From NCBI RefSeq assembly GCF_002086695.1, contig NZ_MVIH01000023.1, positions 1 through 43,657 of the forward strand: 43,657 bases of DNA. Reading direction: 5' to 3'. A program made the position numbers and the translations under genes. Shown one piece after another: positions 25,168 through 33,424 of the stretch; the first letter of the stretch is position 1; every line of letters begins with the position of its first letter. This stretch comes from Mycolicibacterium rhodesiae (GTDB lineage Bacteria > Actinomycetota > Actinomycetes > Mycobacteriales > Mycobacteriaceae). The notes below the pieces were generated by a model that searched no databases, was not told the origin of the DNA, and was given only the letters and a program-made list of their open reading frames with translations.

Positions 25168-26333
25168 CGGCCGAATTGGACGCCGCCGAGCTGCTCGCCC
25201 GTGCGCGGGCCGAAACCGGCTGCGACGACTTCGGGGACGCGAGCCTGCCAGAGCGTTTCAGCCTGGCCGTCGAGCACCTCAACGGTATCGGGCTGGACGC
25301 CAAAGGCATTGCTGAGGCAGAGCGCGTCTGCCACTGGTTGTTGACGTCGCGGCTCGAACTGATCGCGGACCGCAGTCGCTTCCCGATCGCCGACGAGGTG
25401 ATCGACCGGCCGATGTTCGTCACAGGCGAGCCGCGCTCGGGAACCACGTTGATGCACGCCTTGATGTCGGTCGACCCGCACGGCCGCGCGCTGCGCTTCT
25501 GGGAAGTGATGTACCCGTCGCCGCCACCGGGTCTCGCCGGTCCGGACGACCTGCGCCGTGAGAAGGCCGATGCCGACTGGCGCGAGATCAATACCAAGAT
25601 GCCCAAATGGCTGCACAGCCATCCGTACAACGACATGCTCGGTGACGGTCTTCCGGAAGACGAACGCACCTGGGCGTTCGATTTCCGCGTGATGACCCCA
25701 ACCGCATGGTGGCGAGTTCCGATGCAGACGCTGGTCGGCGGGCTGCCGACCGATCCGGCCGCGCAGTACCGACTGCACAAGGCGATGCTGCAACAGTGCC
25801 AGTACGCCCGGCCACCCAAGTACTGGGTTTTGAAGGGATTCCACGGGTTTCGTCTCGAAGCATTGTTCGACACCTATCCGGACGCGAATCTGCTCTGGCT
25901 GCACCGTGATCCGGTTCAGGTCGCCGCATCGCGAACCATGATGATGGCCGATATCCTCGAGGGCATAGTCGGTCCGGTGGACCTGCACGCCGCCGCGAAG
26001 ATGCACCTGGAATTGACCCGGCACAGCGTCAGGAACACGATGAGCTCGCCGATGGTGGACGACCCCAGGATCATGCACGTCCCCTACCGCGACTTCATCG
26101 CGGATCCGGTTGCGATCGTATGGAATTACTACGCCTTCTGCGGGCGTGATCTCACCGGCGAGGCCGAGACAGCCATGCGCGGTTATCTGGCCGGTAATCC
26201 TGGCGACCGATACGGCAAGTTTCGTTACTCCACATCCCTGCTGACCGATATCGGGGAGAATCTGGACGAACTGCACGCCGAGTTCGCGGCGTTTCGGCAA
26301 CGCTTCGAAGTTCCCATCGAGAAGCGGGACTGA
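25164..26333 (+). CDS. Sulfotransferase-family protein
   Basis: 389 aa of the mycobacterial sulfotransferase family. The PAPS 5'-phosphosulfate loop is VTGEPRSGTTLMHAL (about 86-100), and the 3'-phosphate motif is WLHRDPVQVAASR (about 245-257, Arg248 and Ser256). These enzymes move sulfate from PAPS to a hydroxyl; many actinobacterial members have unknown acceptors. ATG 25164 overlaps the LLM stop by 4 bases. Its presence inside a catabolic-looking operon is unusual, and some family members may not use PAPS. Confidence 0.9.
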   Translation: MTAELDAAELLARARAETGCDDFGDASLPERFSLAVEHLNGIGLDAKGIAEAERVCHWLLTSRLELIADRSRFPIADEVIDRPMFVTGEPRSGTTLMHALMSVDPHGRALRFWEVMYPSPPPGLAGPDDLRREKADADWREINTKMPKWLHSHPYNDMLGDGLPEDERTWAFDFRVMTPTAWWRVPMQTLVGGLPTDPAAQYRLHKAMLQQCQYARPPKYWVLKGFHGFRLEALFDTYPDANLLWLHRDPVQVAASRTMMMADILEGIVGPVDLHAAAKMHLELTRHSVRNTMSSPMVDDPRIMHVPYRDFIADPVAIVWNYYAFCGRDLTGEAETAMRGYLAGNPGDRYGKFRYSTSLLTDIGENLDELHAEFAAFRQRFEVPIEKRD

Positions 26334-26339
26334 CCGGTC

Positions 26340-27155
26340 ATGCATGAGCAGCTGTCCGTTCACGACGTCACCTTCCTCGGGTCGAGTCCGGCTGAATTGC
26401 AGGGCCATTGGACGGAACTCGGTGTGAGGTGCCTCAGTGTGATCGACACCGAGTTGGTCGATCCTGAGTTTCGTCGGATCGTCGCATCCGGTGACTATCT
26501 GGTTCAGGCCGTCTGCCACGTCTTCGGTGCCGGCCGAGTGCCCGCCGACGCGCGATCGGCCGACGACGCCCGCAGCGCACTGTCGCGGCTTATCGATGTC
26601 GCCGCGTCCGTAGATGCCCGCTGCATCTACATGCTCACCGGTGGTCGCGGCACGCTCGACTGGGAGCAGGCCGCCGAGGCGTTCAGTTCCGCGATCGAGC
26701 CCTGTGTACGTGAGGCCGAGCACGCCGGCATCAGCCTCGCCATCGAGAACGCCTCTGCCCTGTACGCCGACATCCACATGGCGCACAGCCTTCGCGACAC
26801 CATCACCCTCGCGGAGTCGGCCGGCCTCGACATCTGCATCGACCTGTTCCACTGCTGGGCCGAGGCCGACCTCGCAGGCCTACTGCGCACCGCACTTCCC
26901 CGGACCCGGCTAATCCAGCTGAGTGACTACGTGCTGGGCGACCGCGCCCTACCCGCCCGGGCAGTGCCCGGCGACGGCGCGATCTCGATCGAAACCTTTG
27001 TGGCACAGGCGTTGACCGACGGTTACCGGTTCGGGTTCGACCTGGAACTGCTGGGCCCGCGAATCGATGCGGAGGGACGACTGGCGGCCGCACAGCGGGC
27101 ATGTGGCGTGGTCCGGGGGATGCTCGACCGGCTCGGCGGCCGAGAAGAGGAGTAG
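26340..27155 (+). CDS. Sugar-phosphate isomerase/epimerase-like TIM-barrel protein
   Basis: 271 aa of the xylose-isomerase-like / AP-endonuclease-2 barrel family. Metal-site strands are visible: Glu in SLAIENAS, Asp and His in IDLFHCWAEADL, Asp in LIQLSDYVLGD, the loop GDGAISIETF, and Glu in FDLELLGPRI. Family members isomerise or cleave keto/aldose-like substrates, including ring-derived diketones. It starts 6 bases after the sulfotransferase stop. Substrate unknown. Confidence 0.87.
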   Translation: MHEQLSVHDVTFLGSSPAELQGHWTELGVRCLSVIDTELVDPEFRRIVASGDYLVQAVCHVFGAGRVPADARSADDARSALSRLIDVAASVDARCIYMLTGGRGTLDWEQAAEAFSSAIEPCVREAEHAGISLAIENASALYADIHMAHSLRDTITLAESAGLDICIDLFHCWAEADLAGLLRTALPRTRLIQLSDYVLGDRALPARAVPGDGAISIETFVAQALTDGYRFGFDLELLGPRIDAEGRLAAAQRACGVVRGMLDRLGGREEE

Positions 27156-27159
27156 TCCA

Positions 27160-28368
27160 GTGGCTCTTGGCGACGGTCCGGATGACGAAGCGCTCGATGC
27201 GGCGTGGGGCGACTTCTGCGACCGATTGAAAGCCGCTGGCCGGCAGTCGTTCAAAGACTTCAACGCCACCTCCGGAGCGCAGCGGGCGGACGCCTTCCGC
27301 TTCCTCACCCAGAACCTGGGGCAGGCATTCGACCTTGCGCTGGAAACCCGCGATCCGCGGTACCCGAGCATCCATGCCTTTTGCACCCCTACCCGCAAAC
27401 TCGGTGGCGACTGCGCTGATTTCACCTATCAGCAGGCCTGGATCGACGGCGAGTCCGCCTATCGGATCACCGGAACCCGCGGTACCGCACGATTTTTCAA
27501 CATCACGGTTCAGGGCGCGCGTCCGGTCGGTCCGCACGTGCTGCATGAGCCGTTCGGTGACGTGCCGGAGGCCAATGTGTTCGGCCATCAGCTGAACATC
27601 GAACCCGACGGTACCTTCGCGCTCTACATCGGCGGCCCGGAGCGGGGTCCGAACTGGCTGCCGACCACTTCCGCATCCCGGAAGCTGTTCATTCGACAGG
27701 GTTTTGACAACTGGGACGAGCGACCGGGCCAGCTGCGCATCGAGCGGGTCGACATGGACTCACCCAAGCCCGTGCCGACGGCGGCCAGGATGGTCGAAGC
27801 GATGGGGTGGGCGGGGGAGTTCGTCACCGGCCTGATGACAAGTTGGCCCGAATTTCCGTTCACCTCTGGCGGTGTCGACAGTGAGCACCCCAACACCTTC
27901 CCAGCGACGGACGCGACCGCGGCGGATGCCAAGCGCGGCCGCACCGCCGCCAACATGTATTGGGAACTGGGCCCTGACGACGCTCTGATCGTCGAATTCG
28001 ACGCCCACGAGGGACTGTGGATGATCACCAACATGGGGGTATTTTTCACGAGCATGGACTTCCTCTACCGTCCGGTCAGCTACACGCCGAGCCGCGCGTC
28101 GGTGGACGGTGACGGCAAGGTCCGCCTGGTTCTCGCACACGACGACCCGGGCGTGCACAACTGGGTGGACACCCAGGGTTTCGAGCGCGGCAACCTCACC
28201 TACCGCCACATGCTCGACGGTGAGCTCGCCGTGCTCTCCACTCGACTGGTCACGCGTACCGAACTCGACGATGCGCTACCGCCGGACACCAAGCGCGTCA
28301 ACGCATCTGAGCGCACCCAGCAGCTGTGGGAACGGTTCAACGGTGTGCGCGCCCGGTTTCCGCTGTGA
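27160..28368 (+). CDS. DUF1214-domain protein
   Basis: 402 aa. GTG 27160, four bases after the previous stop, with GAGGAG about 9 bases upstream. The C-terminal DUF1214 region is recognisable by FALYIGG, a RP-x-SYT-like stretch and DDPGVHNWVDTQGFERG. DUF1214/DUF1254 proteins are often near catabolic clusters in actinobacteria, but no activity is established for this type. Last gene of the TauD operon; convergent with the crotonase gene, 2 bases apart. Confidence 0.85.
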   Translation: MALGDGPDDEALDAAWGDFCDRLKAAGRQSFKDFNATSGAQRADAFRFLTQNLGQAFDLALETRDPRYPSIHAFCTPTRKLGGDCADFTYQQAWIDGESAYRITGTRGTARFFNITVQGARPVGPHVLHEPFGDVPEANVFGHQLNIEPDGTFALYIGGPERGPNWLPTTSASRKLFIRQGFDNWDERPGQLRIERVDMDSPKPVPTAARMVEAMGWAGEFVTGLMTSWPEFPFTSGGVDSEHPNTFPATDATAADAKRGRTAANMYWELGPDDALIVEFDAHEGLWMITNMGVFFTSMDFLYRPVSYTPSRASVDGDGKVRLVLAHDDPGVHNWVDTQGFERGNLTYRHMLDGELAVLSTRLVTRTELDDALPPDTKRVNASERTQQLWERFNGVRARFPL

Positions 28369-28370
28369 GA

Positions 28371-29087
28371 TCACTTCCCGCGGTTCATCACGCGGTCGGC
28401 GGCGGCCCAGTGTTCGTCCGACACCCACAGTTCGGCGAACGCGCCGATCGCCTCGTCCGGGGTCGCGCCGGCGATCACCTTCTTGATCTTTGCGGCCGGC
28501 CGATTGGCCAACGACCGTGCCAGCGTGCGCCATTCGTCGTCGAACGAGGAGCGGGGGACCACCCGGTCGATCAGGCCCCACCGCTCGGCCTCACCGGCTT
28601 TGAGAACGGTGCCGGAACCCGCGAGCAGCAGGGCCTTGCCCTTGCCGACCAGCGCCGCGAGCCGCTCGGCACCGCCCCAGGCCGGCATGATCTCGAGGGA
28701 CACCTGATTGAAGCCGATCTTGATGTCGTCGGCGGCGATCCGGATGTCGGCGGCGACGGCGACCTCGGCCCCGCCGCCGAGGGCATGCCCGTTCAGTGCG
28801 GCAATGACGGGTGCAGGGAAGGCGGCGATGCGGTCGCAGATCGCCCGCATCCGCGCGGCCATGGCCGCGGCCTCCTCGGTGGTGCGCAGTGCGCTCAGTT
28901 CCTTGAGGTCACCGCCGGACACGAACGCCCGGTCGCCACCGCCGCGGATCACCAAGGCCTGGGCCCCGGCGGCGGCGTCGAGCGCCTCTTCGAGCTCACT
29001 CATGGTCGACAGCGCGATCGCGTTGCGGGCGTGCGGACGGTCGATGGTGAGGACCGCAAGGCCGTCGGTCGTCTCCAGATCGACCAT
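28371..29087 (-). CDS. Enoyl-CoA hydratase/isomerase family protein
   Basis: 238-aa crotonase. Oxyanion segments RGGGDRAFVSGGDLKEL and IAALNGHALGGGAEVAVAAD; Glu108 corresponds to rat hydratase Glu144, but the second catalytic position (Glu164) is Gln128. An isomerase or altered hydratase is therefore possible. ATG 29087 is chosen because GGAGAA precedes it and because the next ATG upstream (29117) would overlap the operator at 29116-29134. Divergent from the acyl-CoA ligase gene; the two probably share control and substrate. Confidence 0.9.
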   Translation of the reverse strand: MVDLETTDGLAVLTIDRPHARNAIALSTMSELEEALDAAAGAQALVIRGGGDRAFVSGGDLKELSALRTTEEAAAMAARMRAICDRIAAFPAPVIAALNGHALGGGAEVAVAADIRIAADDIKIGFNQVSLEIMPAWGGAERLAALVGKGKALLLAGSGTVLKAGEAERWGLIDRVVPRSSFDDEWRTLARSLANRPAAKIKKVIAGATPDEAIGAFAELWVSDEHWAAADRVMNRGK

Positions 29088-29115
29088 GTTCGCGTTCTCC
29101 AATTCCGGTATTGGC

Positions 29116-29134
29116 ATTCTCAGTCACGGAGAAT
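29116..29134. promoter_or_regulatory. Operator-like dyad ATTCTC-N7-GAGAAT
   Basis: Perfect arms identical to those at 9431-9449, placed midway between the divergent crotonase (29087) and acyl-CoA ligase (29161) starts, 28 and 26 bases from them. A regulator bound here could act on both promoters. Confidence 0.65.
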
Positions 29135-29160
29135 AGCATCGCCAAGCGGAGGTGCTGTAG

Positions 29161-30696
29161 TTGAGGAATATCCCGGTTGAGCTGAGCAAACGCTACATCG
29201 ACGAGGGCTGGTGGACACCGGATACTCTCGGTGAGCTGCTGGCCAGGGGGCTGACGGCCAACCCCGACACCGGGTTCTGGGTGCACTCCGCGGTGCGGCC
29301 GTTCAGCGGGACCTTCCGCGACGTGGAACTCCTGGCGCGCCGGCTGGCGGCAGGGTTGCGCGCCCGCGGCGTCGGCCCCGGGGACGTCATCGCGTTCCAG
29401 CTGCCCAACTGGGTCGAGGCCGCGGTGACGTATTGGGCGGCGTCGTTCCTGGGGGCCGTCGTCGTGCCGATCGTGCACTTCTACGGTCGCAAGGAACTGA
29501 GCCACATCATCGGCACGTCGCGACCCAAGGTCTTCATCACCACCGAGCAGTTCGGCCACATGAAGTTCCAGCCGGACTTGTGCGCCGACGTGCCGATCGT
29601 CGGGCTGGTGGGCGACAACTTCGACGAGCTGCTGGCCGACGAGCCGATGGACGGCGAGTTGCACACCGACCCGGCCGGCCCGGCGCTGATCGCGTTCACC
29701 TCGGGGACCACCCGCGACCCCAAGGGCGTGATCCACAGCCATCAAACGCTCGGATTCGAGACCCGCCAGCTGTTGGAGAACTATGCGCCGGATCGCGGAC
29801 GGCAGATCACCGCGACGCCCGTCGGCCACTTCATCGGCATGGTCGGGGCTTTCCTGATCCCGGTGCTCGAAGGCGCTCCCATCGACCTGACCGACGTCTG
29901 GGACCCCGGCCGGGTGCTGGAACTGATGGAATCCGAAGGCATGTCGATCGGCGGTGGCCCACCGTACTTCGTCACCAGCCTGCTCGATCACCCCAAGTTC
30001 ACCGAGTCGCACATGACCCGGATCAAGCACGTCGGTCTGGGCGGCTCGACGGTGCCGATCGCGGTGACCCGTCGACTCGCCGATCTGGGTGTCCACGTCT
30101 TCCGGTCCTACGGCAGCACCGAGCACCCGTCGATCACCGGCTCACGGCCGGACGCGCCGGAGGACAAGCGGCTGCTCACTGACGGTGACGCGCGACCCGG
30201 CGTCGAGGTCCGACTGACCGAGGAGGGTGAAATCCTCTCTCGCGGACCGGATCTGTGCCTGGGGTACACCGATGAGGAGCTGACTGCCAAGGCTTTTGAC
30301 GCTGACGGCTGGTACCACACCGGCGACATCGGTGTCCTCGACGAGGACGGTTACCTCACGATCACCGACCGAAAGGCCGATGTGATCATCCGCGGCGGGG
30401 AGAACATCAGCGCGCTCGAAGTGGAGGAGCTGCTGCTGAGCATGCCCGCCGTCGCCGAAGCGGTGGTGGTGTCCGCGCCGGATGCCCGTCTCGGTGAGCA
30501 CACCGCTGCCGTCCTGCGCGTCAGGGAAGGCCACCAGATGCCGACGTTACAAGAGGTTCGCGCGCACTTCGAGAGCTGCGGCGCGGCCCGCCAGAAGTGG
30601 CCCGAGGAACTACATGAGGTGGCAGTGGACTACCCGCGAACTGCCAGCGGCAAGGTGCAGAAGTATCTGGTGCGCAAGCAGATTGCCGAGCGTTGA
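29161..30696 (+). CDS. Acyl-CoA synthetase (FadD-type, AMP-binding)
   Basis: 511-aa ANL-superfamily ligase that would activate a carboxylic acid with ATP and CoA. Motifs: phosphate loop IAFTSGTTRDPKG (177-189), the YGSTEHPS region, the hinge GDIGVLDEDGYLTITDRKAD and the C-terminal catalytic Lys498 (RTASGKVQKYL). The start is TTG, supported by GGAGGT 8 bases upstream. The stop (CGT TGA) lies in the arm of the palindromic element at 30691. Substrate class cannot be told; with the nearby ring-degrading genes, a ring carboxylate or side-chain acid is plausible. Confidence 0.94.
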   Translation: MRNIPVELSKRYIDEGWWTPDTLGELLARGLTANPDTGFWVHSAVRPFSGTFRDVELLARRLAAGLRARGVGPGDVIAFQLPNWVEAAVTYWAASFLGAVVVPIVHFYGRKELSHIIGTSRPKVFITTEQFGHMKFQPDLCADVPIVGLVGDNFDELLADEPMDGELHTDPAGPALIAFTSGTTRDPKGVIHSHQTLGFETRQLLENYAPDRGRQITATPVGHFIGMVGAFLIPVLEGAPIDLTDVWDPGRVLELMESEGMSIGGGPPYFVTSLLDHPKFTESHMTRIKHVGLGGSTVPIAVTRRLADLGVHVFRSYGSTEHPSITGSRPDAPEDKRLLTDGDARPGVEVRLTEEGEILSRGPDLCLGYTDEELTAKAFDADGWYHTGDIGVLDEDGYLTITDRKADVIIRGGENISALEVEELLLSMPAVAEAVVVSAPDARLGEHTAAVLRVREGHQMPTLQEVRAHFESCGAARQKWPEELHEVAVDYPRTASGKVQKYLVRKQIAER

Positions 30697-30752
30697 CATC
30701 GCACTAGGAGCGAACCTTTCGCCGAAGGCTCGCTCTCAGCGCGCTCTCAACG
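30691..30752. repeat. 62-bp palindromic element, copy 1
   Basis: Begins CGTTGA and ends TCAACG; the two 23-base arms match at 18 of 23 positions, with an inner hairpin at 30708-30735. Copy 2 at 31627-31688 has the same length and matches at 44 of 62 bases without gaps. The left CGTTGA contains the stop of the acyl-CoA ligase gene, and the right end (minus strand) contains the stop of the DUF559 gene. Confidence 0.7.
30708..30735. terminator. Hairpin inside palindromic copy 1, between convergent genes
   Basis: GAGCGA and TCGCTC pair, then CCTT with AAGG, giving a stem of about 10 bp, 11 bases after the acyl-CoA ligase stop. No T-tract. It could end transcription from both sides. Confidence 0.45.
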
Positions 30753-31574
30753 CCACGCCTCATGGACTCGTCGCAGGATGTCGTACTTTCGATGACCTGC
30801 CAGCACTCTGACGCGCCGCCAGCCGAGCTGTGTGATGTACTCCGATCGGATCACGTCGCCGCCGTAGATGTCGCGATCGAGGCGGTGTTGCTCGCCGTCG
30901 TATTCGACCGCGACCATGACATCGGGCCAGCCCATGTCGAGAAAATAGTGCGAATACCCGTCGGCTCGGAGCACTGGAATCTGAGTCGTTGGGCGGGGAA
31001 ATCCCGCGTCCATCAGCAGCAGTCGCAACCAGGTTTCACGCGGCGACTGCGCGCCCGCGTCGACAATCTCCAGCAGCTGAGGTACGCGACGCAGACCTTT
31101 GACGTGGGGGTGACACTCGGCCACCGCGAGAACATCACCGACTCGGAAGTGGGTGGCCGCGGCCAGCGCGTCGAGCCGCTGGACAGCCTTGGCCGTGGGC
31201 CCGTGTCGCGCGAGGTCGAACGCGGTCCGCTCGATGCTGGTGACGGCCACACCGTGCCGGGACGTGATTTCCGCGTCGAACAACGTGTCTCGGCAGATCT
31301 GGACGCCCGCTGGAGATTTGCGACCGGGCCAATTCACTTCGATGACGGCGTTGTGGTCGACCCACTTTGCGCCATGCAGTGCTGACGCGGCCGCACCCGA
31401 GATGACGCCTTGACGCCCGGACCACAACCACGTGGCCATGGTCCTGTCGCGGAGCGAAGGCGCACACTTCGCGGTGTAGACGTCAGGCAGCACGCGTTGG
31501 TAGCGCGTCCGCAGGTCGTACTTCGTAACGGTGCCCGCCGCCAATGCCTCGCTGCCGATGAACACCTGCGCCAT
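30747..31574 (-). CDS. DUF559 endonuclease-like protein with AbiEi-type N-terminus
   Basis: 275 aa. The N-terminal half has features of the AbiEi antitoxin-like family (YQRVLPDVYTAKC, GVISGAAASALHGAKW, TSIERTAFDLAR). The C-terminal half has a DUF559 / Vsr-like nuclease core: SPRETWLRLLLMDAG, then WPDVMVAVEYDGEQH with the acidic pattern of PD-(D/E)xK enzymes, and LGWRRVRVLAGH. No cognate toxin gene is adjacent. No clear ribosome site. It sits between two 62-bp palindromic elements and splits two catabolic transcription units, consistent with a laterally inserted gene. Function unknown. Confidence 0.85.
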   Translation of the reverse strand: MAQVFIGSEALAAGTVTKYDLRTRYQRVLPDVYTAKCAPSLRDRTMATWLWSGRQGVISGAAASALHGAKWVDHNAVIEVNWPGRKSPAGVQICRDTLFDAEITSRHGVAVTSIERTAFDLARHGPTAKAVQRLDALAAATHFRVGDVLAVAECHPHVKGLRRVPQLLEIVDAGAQSPRETWLRLLLMDAGFPRPTTQIPVLRADGYSHYFLDMGWPDVMVAVEYDGEQHRLDRDIYGGDVIRSEYITQLGWRRVRVLAGHRKYDILRRVHEAWR

Positions 31575-31626
31575 GGGTTGCAGGGTGCCAATGGGCGCGC
31601 ATGGACGTGTTCACCCATGCACAGGG

Positions 31627-31688
31627 CGTTGAGAGCGCACTCAGAGAGAAGAGTTCGCGAAATCTTCGCCCTCGATGCGCCCTCAACG
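31627..31688. repeat. 62-bp palindromic element, copy 2
   Basis: Arms CGTTGAG-A-GCGCA and TGCGC-C-CTCAACG match in 12 of 13 positions. Same length as copy 1 and 71% identical; the 14 bases GGCGTTGAGAGCGC at 31625-31638 are an exact inverted copy of 30741-30754. Its right arm contains the stop (CGT TGA, minus strand) of the flavoprotein gene. Confidence 0.7.
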
Positions 31689-33287
31689 AGAAGCTGCCAG
31701 GCCTGCGCGGTAGCCGAAGACCATCGCGGGACCAAGCGTTCCGCCGGCCCCGCCGTAGGCGCGGCCCGTCACACCGGCCATCGCATTGCCGGCCGCGAAC
31801 AGTCCGGGGATCGGCTCACCGCTGACGTGCAGCACCCGGCCGTCGCGGTCGGTGCGCGGGCCGCCCTTGGTGCCCATCGCCCCGATGCCCACCGGCACGG
31901 CGTAGTAGGGCGGGGTGTCCAGGGGGCCGAGAGTCTGCAGCGCCGGGGTGGATGCCGAGTTGTCGCCCCAATAACCGTCGTATGCGCTTGCGCCACGCCC
32001 GAATTCGGGGTCGACCTCTGCGGCGACGTTGTCGTTCCACAGCGACAGGGTGGCGCCCAGGCCGTCGGCGTCGATGCCGGTCTTCTCCTCCAGCTCGGCC
32101 AGCGTCGCGGACTTGTTGAACCAGTCGGGTGCCTCACCGCCGGGCTCGACCCCAAGAAAGCCGTAGCGCTTCAGATGCTGATCGTCGAAGACGATCCATG
32201 CCGGATCGTTGACGTATCCCAGGCGCGGGTCGAGCTGATGGAACGGCCCGGACATCGAGTTGTACTCGCCCGCCTCGTTGAGGAAACGCTTTCCGAACCG
32301 GTTGACGATGATGCTCCGTGGCCGGGTGCGCTCGAGGCGCACACTGCGACTGCGCGGCCTGCCACCGAGGGAGTCGCCGGGGATCTGAATGACCGGCACC
32401 CACCAGGCCTCGCCCATGTTCGCCAGGTCGGCACCGTGTGCCATGGCCATCCGCAAGCCGTCGCCGGTGTTGTTCGGCGGTGACACCGGTCCGCGCAACG
32501 GACCACGCAGATAGGCCTCGACGAGCCGCTGATCCCATTCGAATCCGCCGGTGCCGAGGATCACGGCTTTGGCGGCACGGACCCTGATCTCTTTACCGCC
32601 CAGGACAATCCGCACTCCGGTGATCGCCGATGCGGAGTCGATCAGCTCGACCGCGCGTGCCTCGGTGACCGGGGTGACGCCGAGATCCAGCAGGCCTTTG
32701 AGCAGGCCCGCGATCAGTGCGGTGCCGGCGACGCAGTAGTCGCCGTCCATATCGTCGACGGCGGCGTGGATGCGTGCCCGGGTCTCGGCATCGATGCCGA
32801 CATTGCTGAAGTCGATGGGGAACGACGTGATGCGCGACGCCCAGTCGCCCAACGTCGCACGGTCGAATGGCTTGGCGTTCAACGACCGTCCGCCACGTGG
32901 CTGCCCACCCGGCAGTTCGGGCTTGTAGTCGGGGAAGCCCTCGGCGACCTCGAACTGCAGCGCACTGTTGCCTTCGACGAAGTCGAGCATTGCCGGGCCG
33001 GTACGGACGAACGTCTCGACCAGCTCACGATCCATGACGCCCAGCGATTGAGCCTCAAGGTATTTCAGCGCGTCCTCGACGGTCAGCTCGCCGCCGGCCG
33101 CCCGGTCGTGCGCGGGAATCCACACGATTCCGCCGGACACCGCGGTCGTGCCGCCGACGGTGGACGCCTTCTCGAACACCGCCACCGATGCGCCACTGGC
33201 CGCTGCGGTCAGTGCGGCGGTCAGGCCCGCTGCGCCGGTGCCGAGCACCACGACGTCGACCTCGCGGTCCCAGGTGGTGTCCGCCAT
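31683..33287 (-). CDS. FAD-binding dehydrogenase, 3-ketosteroid-delta1-dehydrogenase-like
   Basis: 534 aa of the KstD / fumarate-reductase-like flavoprotein family. FAD motif VVVLGTGAAGLTAALTAA (about 12-29), the Gly-rich VGGTTAVSGGIVW, AVILGTGGFEWD and the C-terminal RAYGGAGGTLGPAMVFGY, where KstD has its catalytic Tyr. ATG 33287 follows AGGAGTGAAG. Likely introduces a double bond into a ring ketone; steroid specificity is not proven. A relative lies at 37705-39426. Same strand as the IclR gene, 137 bases downstream of it. Confidence 0.88.
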   Translation of the reverse strand: MADTTWDREVDVVVLGTGAAGLTAALTAAASGASVAVFEKASTVGGTTAVSGGIVWIPAHDRAAGGELTVEDALKYLEAQSLGVMDRELVETFVRTGPAMLDFVEGNSALQFEVAEGFPDYKPELPGGQPRGGRSLNAKPFDRATLGDWASRITSFPIDFSNVGIDAETRARIHAAVDDMDGDYCVAGTALIAGLLKGLLDLGVTPVTEARAVELIDSASAITGVRIVLGGKEIRVRAAKAVILGTGGFEWDQRLVEAYLRGPLRGPVSPPNNTGDGLRMAMAHGADLANMGEAWWVPVIQIPGDSLGGRPRSRSVRLERTRPRSIIVNRFGKRFLNEAGEYNSMSGPFHQLDPRLGYVNDPAWIVFDDQHLKRYGFLGVEPGGEAPDWFNKSATLAELEEKTGIDADGLGATLSLWNDNVAAEVDPEFGRGASAYDGYWGDNSASTPALQTLGPLDTPPYYAVPVGIGAMGTKGGPRTDRDGRVLHVSGEPIPGLFAAGNAMAGVTGRAYGGAGGTLGPAMVFGYRAGLAASR

Positions 33288-33333
33288 CGCTTCACTCCTA
33301 TTGCCGCACACTGGTATTGGCGTGTGCATTTAC

Positions 33334-33349
33334 CGAACGCAGGTGTTCG
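33334..33349. promoter_or_regulatory. Dyad CGAAC-N6-GTTCG before the flavoprotein gene
   Basis: Inverted repeat in the 137-bp gap between the IclR gene and the flavoprotein gene, 46 bases from the latter's ATG. It could be an operator for the IclR protein, but no second copy was seen. Confidence 0.35.
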
Positions 33350-33424
33350 TTGTTGTCACGCTAACGACGCCGATCGCACAGTGTCAAGCGATCCATCCGG
33401 CATAATCCCAGTTCAGCGGGGTGC

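Noticed and set aside
25068..26852. Minus-strand open frame of 594 codons
   Set aside because: Spans parts of three well-supported plus-strand genes and shows no recognisable domain.
30747..31574. Type IV toxin-antitoxin pair
   Set aside because: Only the AbiEi-like N-terminus is present, fused to a DUF559 domain; no adjacent AbiEii-type toxin gene exists.
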